Position numbers and translations under genes: made by a program. A stretch of 36,272 bases of DNA from Lederbergia galactosidilytica (GTDB taxonomy: Bacteria; Bacillota; Bacilli; Bacillales; Bacillaceae_C). The notes under the pieces are model-generated. The model was given only the letters and a program-made list of their open reading frames with translations. It made no database searches and was not told the origin of the DNA. The first letter of the stretch is position 1; each line of letters starts with the position of its first letter. The DNA is taken from contig NZ_JAGGKH010000031.1 in assembly GCF_017873565.1 (NCBI RefSeq), positions 1-36,272 of the forward strand, written 5' to 3'. This document shows positions 24,019-32,417 of this stretch, piece after piece.

Positions 24019-24952
24019 CGCCTTTACCCCCTTCCTGACTGTCCTGAACTAAGTGACGATCTGTTGCCACATCAATAAATATTTCATGTAAAGATATCCG
24101 ATCAATTGATAACTCGTGAATATTCAGATTTTCCGGGAGCTCTCTTAACCATGATGGGACATGCACATCTGGTGCTAAATAGGCAACTGAAACATCACCG
24201 TTTTGCTCAACCCTTTGCACATCAGCAAGTTGTTCCAACATCTTTGCATCATTTTTTCCCCGAATCGTACATTTAAAATTTGCATATTGATTTTTAACAT
24301 CTTCCAATGATCCGTAAATCACCTTTTGTCCACGAGAAATCATAAATAAGCGATCACAGACTTCCTCTACCATGTTCATTTGATGAGAAGATAATAAAAT
24401 GGCTGTACCTTGATTCGCTAATTCCTGAATTTCCTTCTTAAAAACTTCCTGACTGACAGGATCCAACCCCGAAAAGGGTTCATCTAAAATTAGAAGCTCT
24501 GGCTCATGAATAATGGAGCCAATAAATTGAACTTTTTGCCCCATTCCTTTGGATAATTCCTCAACAGAGACCTTTTCCTTTCCTTCGAGTCCTAATTTTA
24601 CTAAAAATTCCATGGCCCGCTCTCTTGCCTTTTTCAGTGGATAGTCTTTTAACTCTGCCAAATACAAAATCATATCCATCACATTAACGTTCTTATATAA
24701 TCCACGTTCTTCTGGTAAATACCCAATTTTGTGACGAGGAATTTCACCAGTTGGATGATTATGAAATTGCACTTTTCCCTCATCTGGATACATAATTCCC
24801 ATGATGTTCCGTATCGTTGTCGACTTCCCCGCACCATTAGGGCCAAGAATAGCCATAATTTCTCCTTTATGCACTTGAAAGGAGATATTTTGAATAATCT
24901 GTGTTTGTTTAAAAGATTTTCCTAACTGTTCTACCGTTAATATTGGTTCCAT
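24008..24952 (-). CDS. ABC exporter ATP-binding protein, YhaQ/NatA-like
   Basis: 314 residues. Walker A GPNGAGKSTT, Q-loop LPEERGLYKN, signature VEELSKGMGQKVQ, Walker B LLILDEPFSGLDP and SSHQMNMVEEVCD are all present. LPEERGLY and SKGMGQKVQ are typical of the YhaQ/NatA group. The C-terminal 90 residues form the usual extension. ATG 24952 is used: AAAGGA lies nine bases before it, while GTG 24958 is too close. Cotranscribed with the YhaP-like permease. Confidence 0.92.
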   Translation of the reverse strand: MEPILTVEQLGKSFKQTQIIQNISFQVHKGEIMAILGPNGAGKSTTIRNIMGIMYPDEGKVQFHNHPTGEIPRHKIGYLPEERGLYKNVNVMDMILYLAELKDYPLKKARERAMEFLVKLGLEGKEKVSVEELSKGMGQKVQFIGSIIHEPELLILDEPFSGLDPVSQEVFKKEIQELANQGTAILLSSHQMNMVEEVCDRLFMISRGQKVIYGSLEDVKNQYANFKCTIRGKNDAKMLEQLADVQRVEQNGDVSVAYLAPDVHVPSWLRELPENLNIHELSIDRISLHEIFIDVATDRHLVQDSQEGGKGDAK

Positions 24953-25217
24953 ACCCACCCGTCCTTTCTACACTTCTACTCTTTACGATTGAAACGCTCT
25001 AAAAGTTCCAACCTTTAAGAAATAAGTGTATTGGCTTCATTAGATTGTTCGTCTTCTTTTAAATAGCAATACGATCTTGTTTTTAGATAAAATTCAAATG
25101 ATAATATAAATAACTTCCTTCTTAATTATATAAAGCGAAACTTCATTCAATGTTCCTTCAACTGCACCGAACAATAGTTGGAGCATTTGAGAATCTGCTG
25201 ACCAAGATCTTACCTTT

Positions 25218-25946
25218 CTAACCTTTCTTCTCTCCCATTTTATGATACAGGGACATGATCACCCAAATAGCTGGTGGGAGTGCGGTTGCACCAGCTATCA
25301 TATATGCTAGGAGACTAAGAGCCCGGTCTTTCTCCATACCACCGACAATTAACAGAAGTATAGCCAGTATTAATAAGACAAGGGATGGTATAGTTTTGAC
25401 TAAATTGACTAATCCCTTTCTCCCTTCTACCTCCCATTTGTTACTGTATGTTGTGATGACCGTCCAAGCTGTTGGGAGCGCAATTATACTGAGAATAACA
25501 GCTACTCCTAAAAGGATTGATTGAAAGATACCAGAGCTTATGATGGCACCAATCCAAATCAGTGCTGTTAGTAAAATAAATGGAATAGCTAACCTATTCA
25601 TGGAATCACTTAAACTTTTATATTTTTCAGCTGTTGTATCACAGTCAGTGTATATCGGTTTTGTTCCAGAATACGCTCGAAACAAGTGGATATTTCCTGC
25701 CGAGGTAATATGTGACCATCCAGAAGTAGAAAAAAACTCATAGTATTCCTCTTCTTCCCCCTCTTTTACTGAACGATAATCTACACTATAGATATAATCC
25801 GTGCTTTCTCCCTTTTCTAGCGTATACCCCATAAACTTAAAATCGCTAACATGCCAACCCTTCAAAGAAAATTGACGCAATTTTTCCATGTCCTTCTCCT
25901 CGGAAAAAGCTAACCCACCTGAGGTAATATACTTTGTTTGTCTCAT
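25218..25946 (-). CDS. DUF2812 membrane protein
   Basis: 242 residues. The N-terminal cytoplasmic domain has FSEEKDMEKLRQFSLKGWHV and YSVDYRSV, followed by YYEFFSTSGWSHITSAGNIHLFRAY, which are DUF2812 hallmarks. About four membrane helices follow from residue 118 onward. The family is regularly found directly after PadR-type regulators, as here (ATGA overlap with the PadR gene). Function unknown, probably an effector of the PadR regulator in membrane homeostasis. Confidence 0.88.
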   Translation of the reverse strand: MRQTKYITSGGLAFSEEKDMEKLRQFSLKGWHVSDFKFMGYTLEKGESTDYIYSVDYRSVKEGEEEEYYEFFSTSGWSHITSAGNIHLFRAYSGTKPIYTDCDTTAEKYKSLSDSMNRLAIPFILLTALIWIGAIISSGIFQSILLGVAVILSIIALPTAWTVITTYSNKWEVEGRKGLVNLVKTIPSLVLLILAILLLIVGGMEKDRALSLLAYMIAGATALPPAIWVIMSLYHKMGEKKG

Positions 25947-26260
25947 TCTTCAGCCTCCATCAATCCAGTTTCAGCCAATTGAATCATTTGTTTTCTTAAC
26001 AACAAATCTTCTCTTAATACTTCCTTGCCTTTTTCAGTGAGTAGATATGTTTTGCGCCTTGAATCTGAATCATCATGCAAATAAATCCACTCCTGTTTTA
26101 TTAACTTTTTGATAATCGTGTACATCGAAGCAGGACCTATGGTAATGACGCCTTTTGTTGTTTCTTCAATTAAGTTCATAATAGCGTAGCCATGCCTTGG
26201 CTTCGTTAAAGCAGCCATGATATAAAACATTGAATCTGTTAATTGCTCGGTTTTCTTCAA
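25943..26260 (-). CDS. PadR family transcriptional regulator
   Basis: 105 residues. Winged helix pattern: MFYIMAALTKPRHGYAIMNLIEE, GPASMYTIIKKLIKQEWI, then SRRKTYLLTEKGKEVL, the typical PadR wing and helix 4. The short C-terminal helix suits the small PadR-s2 type. It begins with TTG (26260), with AAGGTG upstream. Its own promoter spacer contains an inverted repeat (26321-26341), so autorepression is likely. The following DUF2812 gene is translationally coupled. Confidence 0.92.
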   Translation of the reverse strand: MKKTEQLTDSMFYIMAALTKPRHGYAIMNLIEETTKGVITIGPASMYTIIKKLIKQEWIYLHDDSDSRRKTYLLTEKGKEVLREDLLLRKQMIQLAETGLMEAEE

Positions 26261-26319
26261 TCCATCACCTTCTATATCTCTTTAGGATATATCCAAAAAT
26301 GATACATATATCTAAAAGC

Positions 26320-26348
26320 AATATATCACTATATGATATATGTGTCTA
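26320..26348 (-). promoter_or_regulatory. PadR-DUF2812 promoter with operator in the spacer
   Basis: On the minus strand TAGACA (26348-26343) and TATATT (26325-26320) are 17 bases apart. ATATATCA-CTATA-TGATATAT (26321-26341), an inverted repeat with 8-bp arms, fills the spacer exactly. Another palindrome, GGATATATCC, lies at about 26285-26294. Confidence 0.7.
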
Positions 26349-26526
26349 CAACTATTTTATACTTTGATATTTTTCTTTTGAATCAAAGAATCCCCCCCTT
26401 TCCTAGCCAAGGAATAAACCACGACAAACAATTGGATTGTAAATCAAGGCTTTGGCGAAAAAACCAATAATCATATCTTGGCCTACTCTAGGTCCTGACA
26501 ATTCTAATGAAACAATGTTTAATTTC

Positions 26527-26562
26527 TTATAAAAAAGACACATCTCCTAAGAAATGTGTCTT
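26527..26562 (-). terminator. Terminator of the Bce-type ABC operon
   Basis: AAGACACAT (26535-26543) pairs with ATGTGTCTT (26554-26562). On the minus strand the stem is followed by TTTTATAAG. It lies eight bases beyond the permease stop codon. Confidence 0.85.
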
Positions 26563-26570
26563 CGACTATA

Positions 26571-28469
26571 TTAAATCGATTCTTTAATTTTACGAATGTA
26601 ATTAAAGCGAATGAACAGGAAATACCCTATTTGCACAATGGCAAATGTCCCTAATACTGCTGCAGAGCTCTTAAATAAGTTAAAATCAAACATATGCTGG
26701 AGGGCAGTAAGGGCAACAGCTCCATGGATCACAGCAACAAGTATTGGTACAAAGAATAGCAAGGCCAATTGGACTGTTAATATTTTTGATAATTCCCTAT
26801 CCGTAAGACCGAGCTTACCGATCATAGAAAACTTTTGTTTCTCATCTTCTAAATCAGCATATAGACGGAAATATAAGAAGCTTCCTGCTGCCACAAAAAA
26901 GACAACACCAATAAATAGACCTATAAATAAGACTGCTCCAAACCCTTGATTTATGCCATTCCAGTCATAGCCAAGCGAGGAGAAATGAAAATGTTCATTA
27001 TAGCCGCCGGTATCTTCAACCCCCATGGCTTTTAATAGGTCTTCACCGATTTTTGCTGTTTCCTTCCAATCCTGAGCTTGAAAGCCATAATAAGCCTCTG
27101 GTTCAAATTCATCTATTGCATTGTAGAATTGGTCATCAACAATTAAATAATCATCATAGGTACCCATCAAATTTGCTCCTTGGGCTGCTACTTGGTTTAA
27201 CTCCTTATCAGCAAATTCTAACGTTCGTTTTTCCTCATGTGCTGCTTTTTCTCCAATAGAGCTTTGATAATATAAGAAGATCGCTTGCTGATCTTTTAGT
27301 TGAACTTGTTGGTTGGCCTGTCCTGCCGTTTTGGCTAGCTGATTAAATTCTGATTCAGAGATCAAGCCAATTAATGGCACATACTCTGTCGCTAAGCTAG
27401 GAATGGCGACTTTTTTCACATGGACAGCTGCTTTTTCATATTGAAAGGAGTCTAATTTAGACTCGATTAATTGAATATGCTCATTTTCATCCTCATTCCC
27501 AGCGATAGAGGTGTACTCCAACGCAAACGGCCGATCTTCCGTTAATGATGTTGTAAACATATACCGGAAGCCTACAAGTGAACCAATTGCAGCAAAGGCA
27601 ACTGTTGAGACGATTGCCACAAAGAAGAAAGCACGGGCATTATCTTTCATTCGATAAGCAAGATCTGAAAAAAGAACGAGGTTTGTTTTTTTCCAAAAAA
27701 TTGATTTGCGTTGCTTTAATCGATTAATCGTAAATACACTAAGCTGGGTAAAGAGAAAATACGTCCCAATTGTCACAAGTATTGTGACAGGAACCAGTGC
27801 GACTACAACTTGCATTTCACGAACCACCAAGGCTATCGCATACCCAACCGCAAGCAAAAGAGCTGCCAAAATAGATAAAATAATCGACGCCTTTGGCTCT
27901 TTCTTTGGTGCAGAGCTTCCTTTAATTAAATCAATTAATTTATTCCCTTTTAAAATGGAAACTGTAAAAAAGGAAATGACAATAAATAAAATTAAAAAGG
28001 CACTAAATGTTAGGAGGACCGCTTGCCATGGTAGGTAAAATGGCAAGGATTGCTCTAAACTAAGAATGCGTTGGGCTGCCATTAAAATCAACTTTGCAAA
28101 AACAAGACCAACTGCGATTCCTGACACTGTCGCAAAAAATCCGATTAATACATTTTCTAAGAAGACCATACGACGTAATTGTTGATTGGTCATCCCCAAC
28201 ATCACCATTAAACCGAATTCCTTTTTACGAGATTTCAAAAAAGCACTCATCGACACGAGGACGAAAATAAACGAGAACACATAGATAATGGCCTCAGCAA
28301 AATGCAAGCCAACTGCGACATTCGGATTGATCTTTGAGAGTCCCGGATGAAAGGCAAAAATAGCATACACGAAAAAAACAAGAACAGAAAATAAGCTACT
28401 TAAGAAATAAGCTGCATAAATACGCTTATTGCGAAAAACATTGTTAAACGCGAATTGACGAAAGGTCAC
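26571..28469 (-). CDS. Bce-type ABC permease (FtsX-like)
   Basis: About 632 residues with ten predicted helices and a large extracytoplasmic domain of about 200 residues between TM7 and TM8, the hallmark of BceB-type peptide sensors/transporters. The N-terminus (TFRQFAFNNVFRNKRIYAAYF) is typical. The open frame runs up to 28613 with an implausible leader. GTG 28469, six bases after GGGAGGGG, gives the conserved start; ATG 28475 is too close. It overlaps the ATPase gene. With that ATPase and the sensor pair upstream it should form a flux-sensing detoxification module against peptide antibiotics that bind lipid II cycle intermediates. Confidence 0.92.
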   Translation of the reverse strand: MTFRQFAFNNVFRNKRIYAAYFLSSLFSVLVFFVYAIFAFHPGLSKINPNVAVGLHFAEAIIYVFSFIFVLVSMSAFLKSRKKEFGLMVMLGMTNQQLRRMVFLENVLIGFFATVSGIAVGLVFAKLILMAAQRILSLEQSLPFYLPWQAVLLTFSAFLILFIVISFFTVSILKGNKLIDLIKGSSAPKKEPKASIILSILAALLLAVGYAIALVVREMQVVVALVPVTILVTIGTYFLFTQLSVFTINRLKQRKSIFWKKTNLVLFSDLAYRMKDNARAFFFVAIVSTVAFAAIGSLVGFRYMFTTSLTEDRPFALEYTSIAGNEDENEHIQLIESKLDSFQYEKAAVHVKKVAIPSLATEYVPLIGLISESEFNQLAKTAGQANQQVQLKDQQAIFLYYQSSIGEKAAHEEKRTLEFADKELNQVAAQGANLMGTYDDYLIVDDQFYNAIDEFEPEAYYGFQAQDWKETAKIGEDLLKAMGVEDTGGYNEHFHFSSLGYDWNGINQGFGAVLFIGLFIGVVFFVAAGSFLYFRLYADLEDEKQKFSMIGKLGLTDRELSKILTVQLALLFFVPILVAVIHGAVALTALQHMFDFNLFKSSAAVLGTFAIVQIGYFLFIRFNYIRKIKESI

Positions 28470-29214
28470 TTGCATCCCCTCCCAACAGCGATAACACGTC
28501 AATAATCTTTTGGAAAAATGCTTGTCGATTTTCCCCACGATGAATTTCATTAAATAATGTGCCGTCTTTAATAAACACAACTCTCTCCGTATAGCTAGCT
28601 GCAATTGGATCATGGGTAACCATCATCATCGTTGTCTGATCATCTTTATTGATTCTCTCCATCATTTCCATTGCCGCTCTCGATGCTTTAGAGTCTAAAT
28701 TTCCTGTCGGCTCATCTGCAAGCACCATTTTCGGATTATGAATAATGGCTCGGGCGATCGCTGTTCTTTGTGCTTGTCCTCCTGAAATTTCATAGATGCG
28801 TTTTTTCAAAATCGCTGTAATGCCCAATTTCTCTGCAACAGCCGCTACTCTATTCTCCATTTCTTTTATATCGGCTCCATCCAATGTGAGCGGGAGGACA
28901 ATATTCTCCTCTACCGTCAAAGTGGGAAGTAAATTAAAGTCTTGGAAGATAAAACCTAATTCTCGGCGCCGGAAAAGAGCCAAGTCATTGTGCTTCATTC
29001 GCAAGGGATCCTTACCATTTACGATTAATGATCCTGATGTCGGCTGATCAATGGTCGCTACCATATTCAACAAGGTCGATTTTCCACTTCCCGAGGGACC
29101 CATAATCCCGACAAACTCTCCTTCTTCTATCGTTAAATCAATATCTGCCAACGCCTTATGGGCGACTTTACCATCATAAACCTTACTTAAGTTTTTAATG
29201 TTCAAGATATCCAA
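28444..29214 (-). CDS. Bce-type ABC transporter ATP-binding protein
   Basis: 256 residues. Walker A GPSGSGKSTLL (about 40-50), Q-loop FIFQDFNLLPTLT, signature ISGGQAQRTAIARAI, Walker B MVLADEPTGNLD and H-loop VTHDP. This is the MacB/BceA class. The preferred start is TTG 29214, eight bases after AAGGGG, giving the usual DILNIKNLSKVY start; TTG 29220 is too close. It drives the downstream FtsX-like permease. A BceR-like box (29294-29307) lies 80 bases upstream. Confidence 0.93.
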   Translation of the reverse strand: MDILNIKNLSKVYDGKVAHKALADIDLTIEEGEFVGIMGPSGSGKSTLLNMVATIDQPTSGSLIVNGKDPLRMKHNDLALFRRRELGFIFQDFNLLPTLTVEENIVLPLTLDGADIKEMENRVAAVAEKLGITAILKKRIYEISGGQAQRTAIARAIIHNPKMVLADEPTGNLDSKASRAAMEMMERINKDDQTTMMMVTHDPIAASYTERVVFIKDGTLFNEIHRGENRQAFFQKIIDVLSLLGGDASDLSSIRV

Positions 29215-29293
29215 ATTCAAAACCCCTTTCTCAACTATCTATAGTGTAAGAGAAAAGGCCTCTTTCATACCATCGCTACAGCTTTCAATTAGC

Positions 29294-29307
29294 TTACATT
29301 CATGTAA
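29294..29307. promoter_or_regulatory. BceR-type operator upstream of the ABC genes
   Basis: TTACATTCATGTAA, a perfect match to the TNACA-N4-TGTAA element described for Bce-type response regulators in Bacillus. It lies 80 bases before the ATPase start. TATAGA at about 29241-29246 (minus strand) is a plausible -10 without a good -35, as expected of an activated promoter. Confidence 0.75.
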
Positions 29308-29312
29308 GGTTA

Positions 29313-29552
29313 AAACAAAAGCGCAAGCGCCTGTTCAGCGACGTACAAACTTGGAGAATAAGGTTCAAAGGCTAAATACGCGCCGTCCTGGCGCAACGCC
29401 CTTGTGACCAATCTCCTGTTGGCCTGAGATAAAGGAAACACAGAGAGCCTGAAAGGCGAGCTGATGTTGACTTATCGTAGGAAGACACCGAAAGTTTGCT
29501 AGGCGCTAGGCGCTGGAGCTGGATGTCAACGTAGCAAAAGCACAAGCGTCTT
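29313..29552. repeat. Dispersed intergenic repeat between the Bce ABC genes and the sensor kinase
   Basis: A gene-free 240-bp stretch is richer in G+C than its surroundings. It opens with AAAAGCGCAAGCGCCTG and closes with GCTAGGCGCTAGGCGCTGG ... AAGCACAAGCGTC, giving inverted GCGC-rich ends. It is a dispersed-repeat type common in Bacillaceae (memory). A diverged copy lies at 17735-17895, a doubtful one at about 19010-19080, and part of its centre is shared with 5890-6002. Confidence 0.65.
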
Positions 29553-29618
29553 GATTCATGTAAAACATCCTATTGTCTTTCTCCCACACCCCCAACCTTA
29601 AGTGCGAGTAAGGCCTCC

Positions 29619-30593
29619 CTAATGTAAAAAACGAATTTGCACGCTAGTTCCCTCTCCCTGAATTGAAGTGAGTTCAATTTTATGACCTAATTTTTCACAG
29701 ACCTCTTTAACTAAATAGAGTCCCATTCCTGTCGATTCCCGATAATTTCGGCCATTTTCTCCAGTGAAAAAGGGATTAAAAACTCTTTTTAAATCTGTTT
29801 TAGGGATTCCTACTCCATAATCTTGTACTGTCACAATAGTTTCAAGTCGATCTTTCGTTTCTGTTATAACGACCTTATGCCCTTTTCCAGTCGAATATTT
29901 TACAGCATTTGTAATTAATTGATTAAAGATAAACTCTAACCACTTTTCATCTGATTCCACCATTGTGCTAGAGACATGTACCTCCGGATAAACATGATTC
30001 TTTATAAAAAATCGCTTATTCTCTCTAATTGCTTCTTCAATCACCACTTTTAACGAGACTGGTTCTACGTGGAAGTCTTGTTCAAACATCTCTAGTCTCG
30101 CCGCATATAAAACCATTTCTAAGCCTTTCTCTAGCTTATCTGTTTCCTCTCGAATACTTTCTAAATGCTCATCATCATTCTCTTGAGTGATTAATTCAAT
30201 GACAGATAGAGGGGTTTTCATTTGATGTACCCACTGATTAATAAATGTTAAATGGTCGTTTCGTCTTTTTTCTTGTCGATCAAGTTCATTTATATAAATA
30301 CGATGTTGGCGTTTCAATAACTCTCCTAATGCCTTAGCAAGAGGTGCCTTATCTAATGTTTCAAAAGCTTCATCCATCTGATTCATCGGGTTCGATAACC
30401 TGTTGTAAAACCTTTGATGGAGAAGATAACGGAAAACAAGATAGAGCATCAAGATAAATGTCGCCAAAAATAGTGTATAAAAAAGCAAGTGACGATTATG
30501 ATAACCATCCATCCAGAACACCAACAAAAGGATTATTATTTGAAGTATATTGACGAGAATGAGGAAAAAGTGATCCCGTAAAAATAGCTTCAT
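29619..30593 (-). CDS. Bce-type (intramembrane-sensing) histidine kinase
   Basis: 324 residues. Two N-terminal helices (about 9-28 and 36-57) with a very short outside loop, so no periplasmic sensor domain. The H-box is FINQWVHQMKTPLSVIE with His123; N-box FNQLITNAVKYS; G-boxes QDYGVGIP and STGMGLYL. This is the BceS layout in which the ABC permease is the sensor. ATG 30593 overlaps the response regulator stop (ATGA). Downstream lies a repeat element, then the ABC genes. Confidence 0.94.
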   Translation of the reverse strand: MKLFLRDHFFLILVNILQIIILLLVFWMDGYHNRHLLFYTLFLATFILMLYLVFRYLLHQRFYNRLSNPMNQMDEAFETLDKAPLAKALGELLKRQHRIYINELDRQEKRRNDHLTFINQWVHQMKTPLSVIELITQENDDEHLESIREETDKLEKGLEMVLYAARLEMFEQDFHVEPVSLKVVIEEAIRENKRFFIKNHVYPEVHVSSTMVESDEKWLEFIFNQLITNAVKYSTGKGHKVVITETKDRLETIVTVQDYGVGIPKTDLKRVFNPFFTGENGRNYRESTGMGLYLVKEVCEKLGHKIELTSIQGEGTSVQIRFLH

Positions 30594-31291
30594 GATAAAT
30601 GCTCCCAATTTGGTATAAGTCGGTAACCCGCTCCTCTCACCGTTTCAATTGAATCCATAATATCCAACTCCTGTAGCTTTTTCCGAACTCTAGTGACATT
30701 GACATTCAATGTATTTTCATCAACAAAATTCTGGTCGTCCCATAGCTTTTCAAGTATAGCTTCACGAGAGACTATTCGCGGGGAACGCTTCATTAGCATT
30801 TCCAGCAAAACCGCTTCTTTCTTTGTTAACGGGACGGTTTGGCCATCTTTTACCATCTCCATCCTCTCGATATACAAAATGAGACCATCCAGTTGAACAA
30901 CTCGCTCCTTTACTTTTGGAGCATACTCGCCATATGCCCGCCGTAAACTGCTACGAATTTTTGCCATCACGATTTCATAATGAAATGGCTTTGTGATAAA
31001 ATCATCGCCACCATTTTCTAGCGCCATCACCTGATCCATTTCCCCTGAACGAGCCGAAATAAAAAGGATTGGACATGTGGAAATTTGGCGAATTTGGCGA
31101 CACCAATAAAAACCGTCAAAGCTTGGTAAATTAATGTCCAACAGCACTAGATCTGGCTGAACCTCTTTAAAAATGTCGACAATTTTATCAAATTGTTCCG
31201 TTATGATGGCTTCAAAACCATACTTTCCTAAATGATTTTGCAGTAATTGAGCAATCTTAGGATCATCTTCTATAATTAAAATTTTTGCCAT
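30590..31291 (-). CDS. Bce-type response regulator, OmpR/PhoB family
   Basis: 233 residues. Receiver domain with the acidic pair EDD (8-10), phosphoacceptor Asp52 in LLDINLPSFDG, and TKPF. The C-terminal winged-helix domain ends with VRGAGYRL. It follows the cupin gene by 15 bases; its AAAGGA site lies in the cupin gene's last codons. It probably binds the TTACATTCATGTAA box at 29294-29307 to activate the ABC genes. Confidence 0.95.
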   Translation of the reverse strand: MAKILIIEDDPKIAQLLQNHLGKYGFEAIITEQFDKIVDIFKEVQPDLVLLDINLPSFDGFYWCRQIRQISTCPILFISARSGEMDQVMALENGGDDFITKPFHYEIVMAKIRSSLRRAYGEYAPKVKERVVQLDGLILYIERMEMVKDGQTVPLTKKEAVLLEMLMKRSPRIVSREAILEKLWDDQNFVDENTLNVNVTRVRKKLQELDIMDSIETVRGAGYRLIPNWEHLS

Positions 31292-31306
31292 TTTGGATCA
31301 TCCTTT

Positions 31307-31630
31307 TCATTCTTTTGCTAGCACAACATAAATACTTAACGGCTTCTCGCTTGCGTTCTCAATGCTTAATATTTGTTGATCTTCACAGTGGATTACGTCT
31401 TTCGGTGCTATGGCTTGCTTTTCACCATCAATTGTACAAGTCCCTGTTCCTTCTATAACAAAAAGATAAACATGAGCGTTTGGATGCGGATGCGGAGGTA
31501 AAGACTGGCCTGGTAAAAAATTCAAAACAAATGCTGTACTTTTACCATTTTGATATAATGTATTTTTAGAAAAACGTGTTTCTTGAGAAACTTGAACTTC
31601 GGCTGCATTGCGAATATCAATCGTGCACAC
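31307..31630 (-). CDS. Cupin domain protein
   Basis: 107 residues, one cupin barrel. PGQSLPPHPHPNAHVYLFVIEGTG is the first cupin motif with three His that can bind metal; DVIHCEDQQILSIEN follows in the position of the second motif. The GTG start at 31630 directly abuts GAAAGGG, so the start is unsure, but no better codon exists nearby. It is close enough to the response regulator to be cotranscribed. Role unknown: a small-molecule sensor or metal enzyme are both possible. Confidence 0.85.
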   Translation of the reverse strand: MCTIDIRNAAEVQVSQETRFSKNTLYQNGKSTAFVLNFLPGQSLPPHPHPNAHVYLFVIEGTGTCTIDGEKQAIAPKDVIHCEDQQILSIENASEKPLSIYVVLAKE

Positions 31631-31661
31631 CCTTTCATAATATATTTTTATTCTAGTTTTC

Positions 31662-31689
31662 CCTATAGTTCGTCAGAACCCTCTGGCAA
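31662..31689 (-). promoter_or_regulatory. Possible promoter of the cupin/two-component operon
   Basis: On the minus strand TTGCCA (31689-31684), a 16-base spacer, and TATAGG (31667-31662) lie 32 bases before the cupin start. Adequate but not near consensus. Confidence 0.4.
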
Positions 31690-31794
31690 AAACGTACAGA
31701 GCTGCGAATTTACTCTTAGTTCAGTGAAAAGGGAAGAACTCCCACTGATCGAAGTTTTCCTTTATAATATCCTAATGAGTCAGGAGAATAAAAC

Positions 31795-32139
31795 ATGGAG
31801 GCTTATACAAAACAAGTTATTTCTATTATACAAAAGATTCCACTGGGAACAGTCGCTACATATGGGCAAATTGCTCGTTTAGCAGGAAATCCTCGTGCTG
31901 CCAGACAGGTTGCTAGAATTCTCCATTCGATGAGCCAAAAATATGATTTACCTTGGCACCGTGTCGTAAATGCGAAGGGAGAAATTGTCATTGGAGACCC
32001 AGAAACAGCAATAGAACAGAAATATAGATTGGCGGAAGAAGGCGTAGAATTTTTTCGTCAAAACAAAGTTAAGCTAGTAACGTTCCAATGGCAACCAGGG
32101 GAACTTCGCTTATCAGCGGAATCTAGCGATTTGGACTAA
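31795..32139 (+). CDS. Alkyltransferase-like (ATL) protein, MGMT-type DNA-binding domain
   Basis: 114 residues, only the DNA-binding domain of O6-methylguanine-DNA methyltransferase. The active-site motif PCHRV reads PWHRV (53-57): Trp54 replaces the acceptor cysteine, so it cannot transfer the alkyl group and is an ATL protein. Such proteins recognise bulky O6-alkylguanine and pass lesions to nucleotide excision repair. IPLGTVATYGQIA and the RAARQVARIL helix are the expected DNA-contact parts. It is 15 residues longer at the C-terminus than the minimal ATL core. ATG follows CAGGAG; TATAAT at 31763-31768 is a good -10 without a clear -35. Confidence 0.92.
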   Translation: MEAYTKQVISIIQKIPLGTVATYGQIARLAGNPRAARQVARILHSMSQKYDLPWHRVVNAKGEIVIGDPETAIEQKYRLAEEGVEFFRQNKVKLVTFQWQPGELRLSAESSDLD

Positions 32140-32190
32140 GACTAAAAATGGTAACATAAAGGTGATTTTACTTATTAAGGAGGAGTTGAA

Positions 32191-32417
32191 ATGCCTTATA
32201 ATTCAATAGATGAAAAACAGTCATATTGCCTATCCAATTTTAACCTCAAAGTTGGACTAGCAGGAGAAAGAGAGACCGCTTCTGTCCTCAGAAATCACAT
32301 CTTTGCAATGGAACACTCAGTTTCCCATGATTTATCCCTTAAATCCTCTCAACTATTCAAATGGATCATGTTTTTCAAACGCCTTTTTATTTTGAGACAA
32401 AAAATATAAATGAGTAA
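32191..32417 (+). pseudogene. Frameshifted remnant of a NERD-domain gene
   Basis: An excellent AAGGAGG site precedes ATG 32191. The frame reads KVGLAGERETASVLRN, then SVSHDLSLKSS, a pattern of the NERD domain start (GER, HDL). The frame then continues as unlikely QLFKWIMFFKRL up to the stop ending at 32409. Shifting frame near 32350 gives TIQMDHVFQTPFYFETKNINE, which restores the NERD core QxDH ... ETKN (E-x-K) before a stop at 32415-32417. One indel would explain this. Beyond it only short open frames are seen. An alternative is a real 72-residue small protein. Confidence 0.5.
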
